DNA of 64,000 nucleotides from Ilyonectria destructans (taxonomy: Eukaryota > Ascomycota > Sordariomycetes > Hypocreales > Nectriaceae), in the NCBI GenBank assembly GCA_020740775.1, contig JAHEWK010000028.1:248001-312000 (forward strand), in the 5' to 3' direction. The notes below the pieces were generated by a model that saw only the letters and a list, made by a program, of their open reading frames with translations, did no database searches and was not told the DNA's origin. Each line of letters opens with the position of its first letter. The first letter of the stretch is position 1. Positions 33,765 to 45,628 of the stretch are shown piece by piece. The translations under genes were made by a program, and so were the position numbers.

Positions 33765-35458
33765 TCATCGAGCTATAATGCTCTTTCCTCCATCAACGGT
33801 GATACGATTACGAATTCGCACTTTCATGATGCCGTCGCCGAGGAATACCGGCCGCCAACCACTCTGGTCCACCGCCGCTGAAATATTCGCCTGGCTCCTT
33901 GGTATAGCATCCACCATGCCGCTTGGAGAGAACAGAAATGCCTCACCTGTTCGGAGTTGCACAATATTTGAGAAAAGTTCAGGTCCTGGTATTGTTGGGT
34001 ATCGCTTCGGAGCTGGCAAGACCTGCCGGCTTTGACCAGACGTTTGCAGCTCCCCACCATTGGCTTCTGGTTCTTTGCTTCCGCCAATTTCAGAAGCACC
34101 GGCCAGATGACGACGGAGAACCTGAAGCCAAACCGGGGATGTGAAACGATGAACGATGGTGATGGAGCAGAGGTCCAATAAACCAGGGGATATTGTAGGC
34201 TCTTGTGTGGATATTATGATGCGCGTGCCATTGTGACGTTGTAAGCGAATCGCAGATAAAAGTGATTCCGTGAATACTTGACTTTCATCAGTCTCGGTCA
34301 TATACTTGTGTGATTCGTCAAGTGCAACCACTCGTCCCAGGTCTGTGTTTTGTTCTAGGAAGAGACTGAGACATATGTCAAATAGAGAGCAGGCCTGTTC
34401 GGCAGTTACGCATGGACAAGATAAATCGACAACAGTCAGTTGGCCGCTCTGGAAGATAAACGATTAGTCTGTGGCAAAATAAGAGTGTGGATGAACCTAC
34501 GACAGGTTTCCAATCAACACTTCCTTGAGCCTCAACCGAATGGCCTGCCCACTTATTTTCCCCCTTTTTATTGGCAGGTCCTCCCACATTTGTGTCTTGC
34601 TTCACCATAAAGCTCTCCAAAGTTTCAAGTCGCTGCTGAAGAGGAACGGATTGCTCCTTGGTTAAAGTTTCGGCTTCCATGGCGTTCTTGAATTCTTGAT
34701 AGTTGAACACCCCCCCTTGTCGTTGTTGGTTAATTCTCAATTCTCGCAAGACGCGCATTACTGTGTGAAGGTACAATGGCATTCGACCGGTTTGGCCTGG
34801 GCTTGCTACCATCAAATTTAGCATTCGCTTTGTGTTAAGGTTGTCCTGACAAAAGCGAAGCTCTTGGATGGAGACGTTGGGAAAACAGCTATAGATCTTC
34901 TTGGATGATATTAGCGATATTCTTTGATCCAAGGACATAACAGTCGAGGAGTACCTTAATAGTCGCCGTGTTAGTTGGAGGACAGAGTACCCTGACATTC
35001 ACGTTCTTATTGGAGGACAGGTACGCCGCTTCACATGGGAGACCACCTGCGTCCGATACGACGGAGTCATAGTGAAATACCAGACCTGCTAATGGTCTAG
35101 TCAGTACGTTTGCCACAGACTGCACAAGACAATTCTCTAGCAGTGTTGCTAACGTATGGCTTTTACCAGAGCCCTGACTTCCGCATATAAAAACGCTAGA
35201 AGGAGCCGCGACGTTGTAAAACAGCCGAACAGATTCGTTGGGTTCTCCACCTGCTGAGATGTCGCCGGCTAGAAGTCCATATTGGGGAAGTGCTTTCTTC
35301 TTGTAGCCGGACTTCGTTTTGTGAGCATCGCAGAGAGATTTTCCAACATGTTCTGTGAAGATGGGAGTCGAAACAACATCGTGGATCTCGTCGGAATGTT
35401 CTTCAATGCGAAGTAATCTCATGTGTGCTTTCAACTCTTGGGCGTGAAATCGAGCCAT
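33765..35458 (-). CDS. P-loop ATPase of a fungal-expanded family
   Basis: Three exons (35458-34955, 34899-34501, 34448-33765) join in phase 0 across GT-AG introns of 55 and 52 nt to give 528 residues. Walker A is GSQGSGKS at residues 93-100. The Walker B-type acidic pair lies at D345-E346 in VVALDESHKYM, followed by a sensor-like IIISTQEP segment. The order and spacing resemble HerA/FtsK-like or AAA-type motor ATPases, and fungi carry many copies annotated only as P-loop NTPases. No membrane segment is visible. The substrate is unknown. All joins keep the frame and no internal stop is present, so the gene looks intact. Confidence 0.8.
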
Positions 35459-36104
35459 TTTGATATGGAAAAAAAGAGCTGGGTTAGAAACTCGATTCTA
35501 TCACGAGTTATATACCACTTGAGTGCTAAGCAATGGTTGAAGGATGAATAAAGCTGATGGATAAATTCTGGTTTGCCTTCAGTCTTGCCCTCGTAGTTGG
35601 TCGCCCGCATTAAATGTTTCGATGGCCGTTTTATGAGTGTCAGCCACATTGGGGTAAGCACTCGTAGCAGTCTGGCGTGATTAGCGGTGAAGAGCAACTC
35701 AGATAACCTTAGCGAACCCTTCAGTTAGATTTTGATGCCTATGACGTTGTTATTGTTGGGGCCTAACCCTTTGTGCATATAGTGCAAAGCCCAAAGCCTC
35801 CAGCCAGGTCTGCAGCCTCCCGATTCGCTTTCTCCTTAGTCGGGGAGCCATATGTTCAATTCTCTACGGCACAGTACAGATGTACAAGTGTTTGCACTTT
35901 AGCAAATAGGTGTTCTTTTGGCTGTTCTAGCTAAACAATCTGTATACAGATTTAATCTGTAGGGCCATACCAACTAAGGCGGGGACTTGGGATATCTTCC
36001 ACAAAACTAGCTTCCCCGTAGGACAACCAAGCTTAAATACTGTACCGTTTAGAGAATCTTCAAATCTTAAGGGGACACGGCTCAGGTTGATCCCGCCAAG
36101 AGCT
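35459..36104. other. Intergenic DNA
   Basis: Upstream region of the P-loop ATPase gene. No other gene is supported. Confidence 0.4.
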
Positions 36105-37370
36105 TGGGCATTTCCGGACATGTGGTCGTCGCTAAGACCTCCATCAACCCGGCTCGCAAGATTTGTTGAGGTCTCATATGCGGGAGGCCTTTAGCTCTGT
36201 TTTCAACCAAGTCGAAAAACAGTCGTGTTAAGGTGAAAAGGGTATAGCGGAACCAGAAACTTCTGCGTAGTGACGTATACGCCGCTACGTGCCTGTTTCT
36301 AATTTGATGGTTTGTACCTTACGTGACCGGAAGTGAATCATCACGGTAAGCGCTTGACTCAGGGGAGAAGCAATTCCAATCGTGGTTTGCGCAAAGCAGC
36401 TTCGACCAAGATTGGAATCCCTGTTTTCTCCCACCCCGATCTTATTCTCTGATAATACACAACCATAACACTCCCATTCCAAGTTTCGTTAATACAGAGT
36501 GTGCATATATCGCCGCGAGAAGAGCCCGCAGGGGTAACGTGGGGTTAGTCGATCAGACTGTCCACGTCGTGGTGTGAATTGTCATTTTGGCGTAATCTAA
36601 CTGTAAACTTGCCTTACCTTATCTACCTTCTGATGAACGTTATCCCCTCTCCGGGAAAGAGAAAACAGTATCGATCCCTTGCCGTTTTTTGTTTTGATGG
36701 AAACCTATCGAAGACCCAAAAACGGCCTTGACCGGCTGCAGCCACCACAGCCCCGTCGTAAGCGGTGGAGTCTTATGAGTAAGGCAGATCCGAGCACACG
36801 CTAGACAGGGGCACACTAGCGGGCAGTTATTCACGTAGCAGCGGAGACACGGGGCCATCAGGCGTTCAGTGACAGTTAGTGGTTCGAGAGGGGAATTGTG
36901 GCAGGGCAGTGAGGGGACCGGATGGGAATCATTGGCTGTAGTATCTTGTCTCAGTTGCGAGGTTGACCCGAAAGGTTGCAGCGATGGGTAGCTGAAAGTG
37001 TGTCGCTTACCCCGCTCATCCTAGTAGATGATCTGCGTTAGAAGGTTGCCGGAAATGCATTCACTGATTGCTGCATGATACTCAAACCTGCAGCAACACC
37101 AAAACAGTCATGCACTCTGCCGTCCGGACTGCACTTTGCATTGGTCGAGCCGAGGTAGCTGACTGGAAGGTTGCAGGCGCAGGTAGTCAACCATGGTACG
37201 TTTGAAGGTGGCCCGAGCGGTGATCAGTGATCACACGACTCTCTTTGTGTTGTTCAAGACGTGCATTCTGACGGGACATCGATCTCGGGAAGGGAGGCCA
37301 TTCCGTCGTTATTGCAGCCTGACATTTCTTGGTGTTGTGGATCATTATTGTGGACCTCTCTCCGTGATAC
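36105..37370 (-). repeat. 1.3-kb dispersed repeat, copy 1
   Basis: This block is the reverse complement of 44205-45556 over most of its length, with small indels and mostly transition differences. The best-conserved part (36290-36720) contains caattccaatcgtggtttgc, gatcttattctctgataata and cctctccgggaaagagaaaa. A shared conceptual peptide (WLQPVK...HQN-x-KRQ...SFPERG) also occurs in the third copy at 58.96-59.69 kb. No complete protein is encoded. The extreme right part resembles copy 3 (gatccacaacaccaag as complement, near 37330). Confidence 0.85.
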
Positions 37371-37433
37371 GGGAGAGGATTGAGGCTAGGCGCAAGTGGG
37401 CCACTAACCCAACTCCATCACTGTCATGTCGCA

Positions 37434-37760
37434 CTAACTGAGGTCGGGGGCCTGTTGGAGTCTCGTCGGATCTGGGTAGGAATCGGAGTATTCACTTGTT
37501 CGCGGACGTTTTGATGGGCTCGACATTTCATCAGAAAGGCGACGTTGATGCGCATTGTTGAGCAATGGATCGACTGTCAGCGTTGTGTCAACGGGATGGG
37601 TCGTTACGGGAGAGGTTTCCAGTTCGTCAACCCACGCCTGAATAAGAGAGGATTCATGTCCAGAGGTAGAACTGTGATATGGTGACGTTGCCTGACGCAT
37701 AGGAGTCGTGTCTGTTGTTTGCTGGACGCGACGGCGGCAGAGCAATCCCCTTAAAGGCAC
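37434..37760 (-). pseudogene. Ser/Thr/Pro-rich 5' gene fragment
   Basis: The minus-strand frame of 108 codons begins without an ATG and contains LIQAWVDELETSP and SSPSKRPRTSEY. This composition is typical of the disordered N-terminus of some fungal proteins, with an NLS-like KRPR. It has no downstream continuation, because the dispersed repeat lies immediately beyond. It is probably a truncated gene piece; identity unknown. Confidence 0.3.
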
Positions 37761-38062
37761 CGGCTCATTCTAGTGGCTCTGTTTTGTTTTGGTGGCAGTG
37801 GCTTGTTGCTACAGCGCCCGGTCGGAAATTTGTAGGCCCGAATCAAGACGTGCTGGCCGTGTCGCGCTCCTTACATAATACGAACGATAGTGGTGATTGG
37901 CTGGCAGAAAATCAACTCTACCCCTGTCATTTACTCCGTACATCAACTTTTCCCCTGCAAAGCGGGGCAGAAAAATCAACTCTGCTCAAGTTGGTAGCGG
38001 TGTAGCAAAAACACGCCTAGACTGGAAGTGCGGCGCATTTCTGGATGTAAAATACTACGTCA

Positions 38063-38118
38063 CCCCATGCACATTGGAGCGGCGATGGGGTGCATGGGGT
38101 AGCCTCAGCCGAAGGCTG
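38063..38118 (-). other. Helitron 3' subterminal hairpins
   Basis: A perfect 10-bp stem (ccccatgcac at 38063-38072 with gtgcatgggg at 38090-38099) with a 17-base loop is followed by a second, smaller hairpin at 38106-38118. They lie 45-100 bases inside the CTAG end and just past the stop of the RepHel gene. This is the region where Helitrons usually carry a transposition terminator hairpin. Confidence 0.6.
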
Positions 38119-38155
38119 TGTGTCCGCGGGCCGGGAAGCTATTCCTACTACTGCA

Positions 38156-41100
38156 TTATCTACGTACTGATCCATTGCCATGGCCATTCTTGGTATTATG
38201 TGATATGTACGGATTCCGTGTGAGCACCTGTCGTTTCCTAAGCTCCTGATCCCTCATCTTCATCTTCATGCCATCCGGGGGAGACCCATAGACCAGGTGA
38301 TTACGATCAAATGGTGCATCCAACATCAGACCCTCGAGCGTTTTCACGCGAGAGACAGCCACGTAGCTTAAACCAGTCTGAAAGTCCCGGCAGGACAGAT
38401 CTGTAACTATCATGTCTTCGGTGATGCTTTGTGACTTGTGCACGGTAATTGCGTAGCATACGATCAGGGGAAACTGGGTGCGAGCGCAGAGAGTGGCTCC
38501 GATGAGGAAGTCCCTCTCCACTGGGAGAATCGGCACAATCTTCCTGCCATCAGCGGTGGTCAGGAATACCGGTCCGCTGTATTTGTCAAACTCCATCATG
38601 ATAACACAGGGAGGGTCTTGGATGGGGTCGGCCCCAGGTGCCCAGCCGATATCGTAAACTGTGCCGCGAGCGCCGTTGCAGAGGCCAACTGGCTGCCAAA
38701 GGTTGGACGTCAGCATCAGACGGGAGCCAATGCATATGGGGATCTGCTTCGCAAGGTTGCCCGCCTTGTCATCAGGCGCAGCAGCCGCGCCGGGGCCGAC
38801 GTTCTTAGCCATGACCTGGATGACTGGCCGGCTGAGGCGGTCGAGGTGATAGTGGTTATATTCGTTCACCCTATCTTTAGTGGCGTATACTCGTAAGGCG
38901 TTGACAAACCTTGCGACCTCTTGACCGTCTAGTTTGGCCTGTACGCGGCTGGAAAGGAGCTTCCAGGACTCCACAGATAGTTGAAGCAGCCGCAATTCCC
39001 CGAGAGCTAGGCGGAATGCCTCCTGATCGTCGCCACGCTGCCGCTGGACAACTTTCAAGAAGACCGATTTATCGAAGCGCCTATACGCGTTCCTGCCCTT
39101 GATTTCTACTCCCTGCACCTCTTTATCATAATAAAGCGGCTTCTGTAGCACAGGGGGAAGTTGAAAGAAGTCGCCAACCAAAAGGATGCTTAGGCCGCCG
39201 AAGAACTCCTCATTCCTATTCGGGAACGCCTCGCGGAGACGGTCATCGATCCATGATAGCTGACGCAGTCCTAGCATGCTCTTCTCATCGATGATCAGGT
39301 ACTTGATATCCTTAAGCTTCTTCTGGAGCTGGACCTTATCAATGGGAGAAAGAGTCTTGAAGTCCTTGTTGATTGGGAGGTGTAGCAGGGAGTGCAAGGT
39401 AGTGCCCGATATCTGGTTTCCCGCGACGCCCGTGGGCGCAGCACGCCAAACAGGTGTCCCCCTCCCCCGTGTCGCGGCTTGGAGGTGCGCCGAGAGCAGG
39501 TTAATGAGGTATGACTTGCCAGTGCCGCCTCCACCATCCACATGGAGTAACAACTGGGAGGGATCCCGGGTCAGGAAGTGGCCCATCACCGTGTCGTACA
39601 CCAGGCGCTGCTCTGGATTTAGGGAATCGCGAGCCTCCAAGGGCTGATCATCCACGTCAAGGTCAAGGGTGTTTTCCGCTTTACGTTGCTTCCAGTAGTC
39701 GCCGTTGAGAATGCCATCATCGGTATACCGCCCAACATGAGGGGTCCAATCGTAATTAATGTCAACATCTCGGCGGCCGAGGATGTCGATGTCCTCTTCC
39801 TCCAGCGGGCGGTCAGGTAGCATGCGGGCGAGTTCATGCCAATCCTCCTCCGCGATGGGCTCCTCATGGGCCTCAAGCTCAAACTCATCGTCCTCTGCCG
39901 TCAATTCATCCGTATCCGGCTCTCCATAATGATCGTCCGCATGGGTATCGTGGAGCTGTCTGCAGCGCATGTACCCGGCTGTGAAAGAATCGAACCGCTG
40001 GCCACCCACAACGAGCAACTCTTCTGGAAAGCGATGTGGATGAACCATCATCAATTTAACACGACAGAAGTCGTTAAACTGGGAAGAGGCTTCCATGGAT
40101 TTGTATCGAGGGAAGTAAGACAGGACCCTCTTCTTCGCGTGAGCAGCGAGTCTCCTCCACGTGTTGAGGTTGTACGATTGCAGGTATTCGAGATAGGTTA
40201 TATCCTCATGCTGGTCCTTTCTCTCTAGATATTTCCTGTAGCTGCCGATGGCCTCGTTGACATCTCCGTCCACACGATACGAACGCGCCTGTCGCTCTAA
40301 CGGACGGCAGTCCACGGTGACAACCATACGGGTGCCTTCTTGCAGCGGAATGTTAAGCAGCAGATGAGAAATCTCCTGCGCCGAGTAATCTCTCTCGGCA
40401 ATCAGCTTGTTTATCAGGCGAGAGGAGAAGGACAACAGGGGCTGAACGTGCGATGTGTGAGGCAAGACCTGGTCTGCAAGCCTGGCGAAAGACTCAGTCT
40501 TCTTCTCAGATTTACTGCAATACTTCGCAGCGTACGTAATAACCGCCTGTAAGCTGGTGCAAGGAGATATGTCGATATTGGCTAGCCAGCCTAGGATAAT
40601 CGCAGGATTGAAGTTATTCATGAGGCTGTCATTTCGGGCCGCCTCAAAGACGTAGTACGACCTGCCTTCCTTCCTGATCACTGCGGCCAGCTCCCGCAAG
40701 GCACGAGGGAAGTCAAAACGACACTCCCTCTCTGGATTGGCAACGTTGGCCGCCTCGATATCCGCAGCGGCACCTTCCATGTCCCTCGCCAGATCACCGG
40801 TTCTCTTCCTCACGCGCAAGCAGTACGTGGTATTGCACTTGTGGCGCTGGCAACGGTTGACAATTTGTGAGAGCCGCAGGAATGTCATCTCTATGCTGAG
40901 GGGATCCACGCTCAGGGGATTACCCTCACCCTGAGGCATAGTCCTACTCGGCTCAGGGTTAATGGCAGTGACGTGGAATCCCCATGTGCGTGCAAATACA
41001 TCACGAGCCGCTTCGTCCTCCATGTCGGCTCCTGGACAATTATCCATCCAGTACAGGCCGTGGTTGTGTGGGCTACCACGGCCTTGCCATTCGTACCGAT

Positions 41101-43803
41101 CCCAGTAATCTGTGATGCTGAACTTCTTACTTAGCACGATATCCCGAAAGAGGGTGTATCGGCGGTAGAAGTGGAAAGCAGCAATGTGAGGGTTCTGCCG
41201 CAATAGGCGGCGCGATAGAGCCATCCTCTCCGGCTCGGTGGCGGCTAGCCAGTCGTCATACTGGGGCATATGCTGGTAGAGACTCCGCCAGTGTAAATCT
41301 GCCGGGCTAAACGTGATGAATGCACCAGGACAACCAAGGTTATAGGCATAGGCCTCGAGGTCCTGCCTCTTTTTGTTCCAGAATGGACGCGTACCGCGAA
41401 TAGAAACCGCATGCCTTGTGATCGAGTTGATCAGCGCCTGCGCCTCGGGGTCCTCGCTGTGTTCGAGCGCCTGAATAAGTTGCTCTCGCGTGAGCGGCTG
41501 ATGCCTCCCATCATGTTGCTTCACGAAGAATCTGGACCTTGAACGTGCCTGTGACCGCATTAGTGTGTTGAAGGCGACGAAGCGGAAGGTCGGGTGGCGT
41601 GCAAAACGCCCGTCGTGCCAGCGCATCGCGTGCTCGACGTAATCCTTGTAATCAATGGAGCGTAATCGAGGTTCAACAAAGTCGGCTCTACCGTCAGGAA
41701 AGAGGCAGGGAAACGCCAAGGAGAGTAGGGCATGAGAGCGATTGAACTCATTAATGGGTGTGTGTCGTATATTCGGGAGCCGCAGCTCGTGTTGCGCCTG
41801 CACCTGGAAGCTTGTGGAAAGCCCTGAATCAACTTCTGATTCTCCGGCGAGAATAGACCGCAGAGCATCGAGCTCCGTGTCCTTGGCCAGCAGGTCTGGC
41901 ACTGCAGCCTCGTCCTCCAGGTCAGGCTCTGCCTCCTGATCTTCCTCGGGTCCAATATCCGCAGCCTCCACCTGACTCTGGGGAATAGCATCCAGGACAT
42001 TGCCATCTTGGGGCAATTGATTCAGCCTCTCTTCGTCGATGACGATGCATCGATAACCAGGATGATGGCGGCGGAGGTAGTCTAGCCATATGACAACCGG
42101 CTGGCGGCGGACACGGAACTGGCGGGTGAATTGCCGGCTAAGAATTGCGTGGGACGACGTATTGGCAGGACGTAGTAATACAATGTTCAACTCCTGCGGC
42201 AGAAGCGGGAGCTGATTGTACACTAAACCAACCTCACGGAGAAAGTGAACTACGTGCCCCCGATACTTGTACTGCTGCCCTCGCACAAGCATAATGTTCA
42301 CGTGGACGTGAACACGAGCAATCAAAGACTCTTCGGTAGGCGTAAGCTGGGGCAACCGGGCCGGTACAGGGCCAAAGTCGAGCTGATTATCCGCAGAGAA
42401 GAAATACGGCTCGTCGGGGCGGCGTTTCTCATCTTTTCGATAACAACGCGCACAAATGCCATCGCAATCGATCTTCATCTGGAACCAACTCTCTTGGCAT
42501 CGACCGCAAAACTGCATTTGGTCATTGTCCAGCTTTGTCCAGAACTCGCGGAGGATTGCCTTGTCGCGACTAGTCAAGGCGCAAGCCTCGAGGTCCCCAT
42601 TCCACACCGGGTCTTGTGCGTGAAATACCGCCGATTCTTCCGGTGGAATCATCACTGGGCTCCGATACCGTCGTGGCGGCCTCGACGATCGAGTTTGCCT
42701 TCGAGATTGTCTCGGCCGCCCCCCTGTACCAGGGGCAGGACCACGGCGACCACGCCTTGGCTGTGCGGAAGGCTGCGGCAAGCGATGGCGAAGAGGGCTT
42801 CCATCCACGGAATTATTATCGTCGTTCTCGTCTTCGTCCCCTGGATCGGAATCACACTCCACCCCTAATTGTTTGAGGTACCTCCGTGGTCGAGCAGGCG
42901 AAAGAAGTAAGTTGAAATAGTCCTCGGCGTCAATATCAGATTCAGAGAACTGTCCCCTGTCATTTCCATCCTTGGTTATCCCATCCCCGTCTTGAAACCA
43001 ACTCGGTTGTAGTCGATCTCGACTCCCATCTACGCTCCGTGGTTAGCCTGAACAACTTACCAGGACCACAGCACAAGGATACCTTCTCCAGGACCCTCAG
43101 ACCCACCAAAGACGCCGAGTTGAGATATTGTAGGAGTCAGTGACACAGTCTCCCCTGCACGGCGTCGTGAACGATGGTCGCGCTGGACAGCGGCCAGCTT
43201 GGCCCTCGCCCCGGCCTTGGAAGGATCATCTTGCGAGTCCTTCCCAGCCCTGTGGAACCTAGCAGCCAAGTAAGAGTAATCCAAACCAGTTGCGCTGCTT
43301 CGGACAGTAGATGGATCGGAATGTGAGGCGATTGGATGGGCCGTTGGCTGCACGGGAGGTGAGGGAGCTAGAGCACGGAAACGCCGCGTGCTTTGTTGGG
43401 TTGGTGGAATTGGCGTCCCCAGCACAACGTGCGGCTGGCTAAGTGACTCTCGGAATAGCCTCCTAGCTGCATGAAGTTGCCGTAGTTTCTCTGGCGACGT
43501 AGGCTGGGTTCCGGATCTCTCGTTAGGAGGCGATAAGCCAGCATCTCCGTCGGTTCTCTTCGGGGCACGTCTCTCAGCTGAGGCTAGGTTCCTCAGCGTC
43601 AAGGTCGCGTCTCTGGATCTGGAATACTTCATTTAGTTAGTATTGATCTTACAGAGTGAGGAGACAGAGCTGACATGAGAATCGTTCTTATTACGACAAT
43701 CAAGGCAGTTCTTCGTGTTCCCAGCAGATTTCCTTTTGCTGACGAAGTCGCCCGCCGGTCTCTCCTCGCCACAGCGGGCACAGACAATGGAAATTATGTC
43801 CAT
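38156..43803 (-). CDS. Helitron Rep/helicase (RepHel)
   Basis: Three exons give about 1,850 residues without a stop: 43803-43653, 43610-43083 and 43029-38156. The second intron (53 nt) has a gctaac branch site. The first (42 nt) is short and its acceptor is my best fit; the joined length is a multiple of three. Exon 1 starts MDIISIVCARCGEERPAGDF and ends with a second Cys pair, a zinc-binding motif typical of fungal Helitron proteins. The HUH nuclease motif (GRGSPHNHGLYW) lies near 41058-41090 and the tyrosine region (YAAKYCSK) near 40510-40540. The PIF1-type helicase has Walker A GGGGTGKS near 39515-39540, Walker B LIIDEKSM near 39280, and late motifs YAITVHKSQS and YVAVSRVKT near 38330-38460. 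Rep nicks and ligates single strands during rolling-circle transposition and the helicase unwinds DNA. All core residues I can check are present. Confidence 0.9.
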
Positions 43804-44204
43804 TATAGAGCTCCCGGGAAGTAGATTTAGGACCTATTGCCTAACGAAAAGAATACACGTAGAAGCGTTGAAGCGGACGAAATGGCTATCTTCAGCCAAG
43901 TGTAACGTAAACAAATCATCTTCTGAGTAAACAAACGGCGACATGGTGCAGAGGGGCTGGGCCCACTTCTCTGGAGCCGTCAGCCAGTTGTCGAACGATT
44001 TGCGGCTGGCAATACAAAATTTGGGCCAATCAGAGCCCGAGAAACTTATTACCCTTGTCTGCACCAAACCCTCATTATTCTGAAAACTTATGGATTAATG
44101 TAGAGTCAGCCTTCGGCTGAAAAAATGGGGGTAGAGATCTAAGGGCTGTGATTGGTGCAGAAGTGGAAACGCGGCGCACTTCAATCGTATATTACTGAGT
44201 AGGA

Positions 44205-45556
44205 TCCACAATGCCAAGAAAGCTGAATGACGTCCCTCCCGGACCCAATCAAGTTAGGATGCTTGTCTTAAGCAACACAAAGAGGGCCATTGGTCACTGA
44301 CCAACACTCGGGCCTCCTTCAAGCGTACTGCAAAGGCGATGCGCAATTCAGCATGTCTGTTTTGGCGTGGCTGCAGGTTTGAGTATCAGACAGCAGTCGG
44401 TCAGTGCATTTTTGGCAATGTTGGTTGAGAAAATACCGCATCTTGCCCGCCTTGGCTGCCGCCATACATAAGCAACTCTACGGAGTGCAATGCAGCAATT
44501 TTTTTCCTTTGACGAATAGATAATGCAGATCATCTCGTCGGTTCTCGCAACCAGCGTGCGGCAGGCCCGGTCTTCCCCTGATGCTGACATGGTGTGCGGG
44601 GTAAGCGACACGCTTTGAGCTACTCCGTGCCCACGGTTGCAACCTTCCGTGTCGCCCCCGACTGAGGCAAGATACTAGGCCTACAGCCAATGATTCCCCA
44701 TCCGGTGCCCTCGCTACCCTGCCACAATGCACCACTAGTGACTCGCCGAGCTGAATTTCAGGTTGCTCGCCCGCATTTGTCAGTCTGCCACAAGTATCAC
44801 TGAACGCCCGATGGCGCTGTGTCTCCGCCGCTACGTGGTCAGCTGCGCGCTCAAATCTGCCTTGCTAGACTCCACCCCCACGACTGGACTATTGTGGCTG
44901 CAGCCGGTCAAGCAGGACTTTTTGGGTCTTGGTCCTGGCTGGATATGGCTCCATCAAAACAAAAACCGGCAATGGATCGATACTGTTTTCTCTTTCCCGG
45001 AGAGGGGATAACGTTCATCAGAAGGTAGATAAGGTAAGGCAAGTTTACAGTTAGATTACGCCAAAATGACACTAACACCACGACGTGGACAGGTCTGATT
45101 GACTAACCCCGCGTTGTCCCTGCGCGCTCTTCTCGCGGCGATGTATGCACACTTTGTATTAACGAAACTTGGAATGTTATGGTTGTGTATTATCAGAGAA
45201 TAAGATCGGGTTGGGGAGAAAACAGGGATTTCAATCTCGGTCGAAGCTGCTTTGCGCAAACCACGATTGGAATTGCTTCTCCCCTGAGTCAAGCGCTCAC
45301 CGTGATGATTCACTTTCGGTCACAAGGTACAAACCATCAAATTAGAAACAGTCACGTCGCAACGTATACGTCATTATGCAGAAGTTTCCGGTTCCGATAG
45401 AGTACCCTTTTCACCTTGACACGGTTGTTTTTCAGCTCCGCCGAAATCAGAGCTAAACGGTGGTAGGCCTCCTGCATATGAGACCTCAACAAATCTAGCG
45501 AGCCTAGGTTGGTGAGGTCTTAGCGACGACCACAAGTCCGGAGATGCCCAATTATA
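44205..45556 (+). repeat. 1.3-kb dispersed repeat, copy 2
   Basis: This is the inverted partner of 36105-37370. It begins directly at the 5' end of the Helitron, at tccacaatgccaag; copies 1 and 3 continue to the left of this point (aataatgatccacaac), so the Helitron interrupts or truncates this copy. It ends about 70 bp before the dynamin-like gene, so it probably forms part of that promoter region. It contains no complete ORF. Confidence 0.85.
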
Positions 45557-45628
45557 AAATTTAGCAGAGTATCCTATCGAGAGACTAAGCCATCTGTTAC
45601 GCCTTCACCACCCATCACTTCGAATATC

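Larger units (their letters stand above)
38017..44204 (-). mobile_element. Autonomous Helitron
   Basis: A 6.2-kb element read on the minus strand. The right (5') end reads tcctactcagtaatatacg from 44204 inward, starting with TC. The left (3') end is near CTAG at 38017-38020, a CTRR-type terminus. Both ends carry an inverted ggaagtgcg-s-cgc / gcggcgcacttc block (38023-38036 and 44171-44182). Both also carry a small hairpin cagcc-ttc-ggctg or its inverse (44107-44119 and 38106-38118). Inside lies an open RepHel gene. The 5' flank falls in the dispersed repeat copy 2. The matching repeat half was not found beyond the 3' end, so the left boundary is less certain. Confidence 0.82.

Noticed and set aside
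36640..36858. Possible small protein conserved in three repeat copies (WLQPVK...SFPERG)
   Set aside because: The similarity is at DNA level across the whole repeat; lengths and starts differ between copies and no ATG-initiated frame is shared, so it is treated as non-coding repeat.
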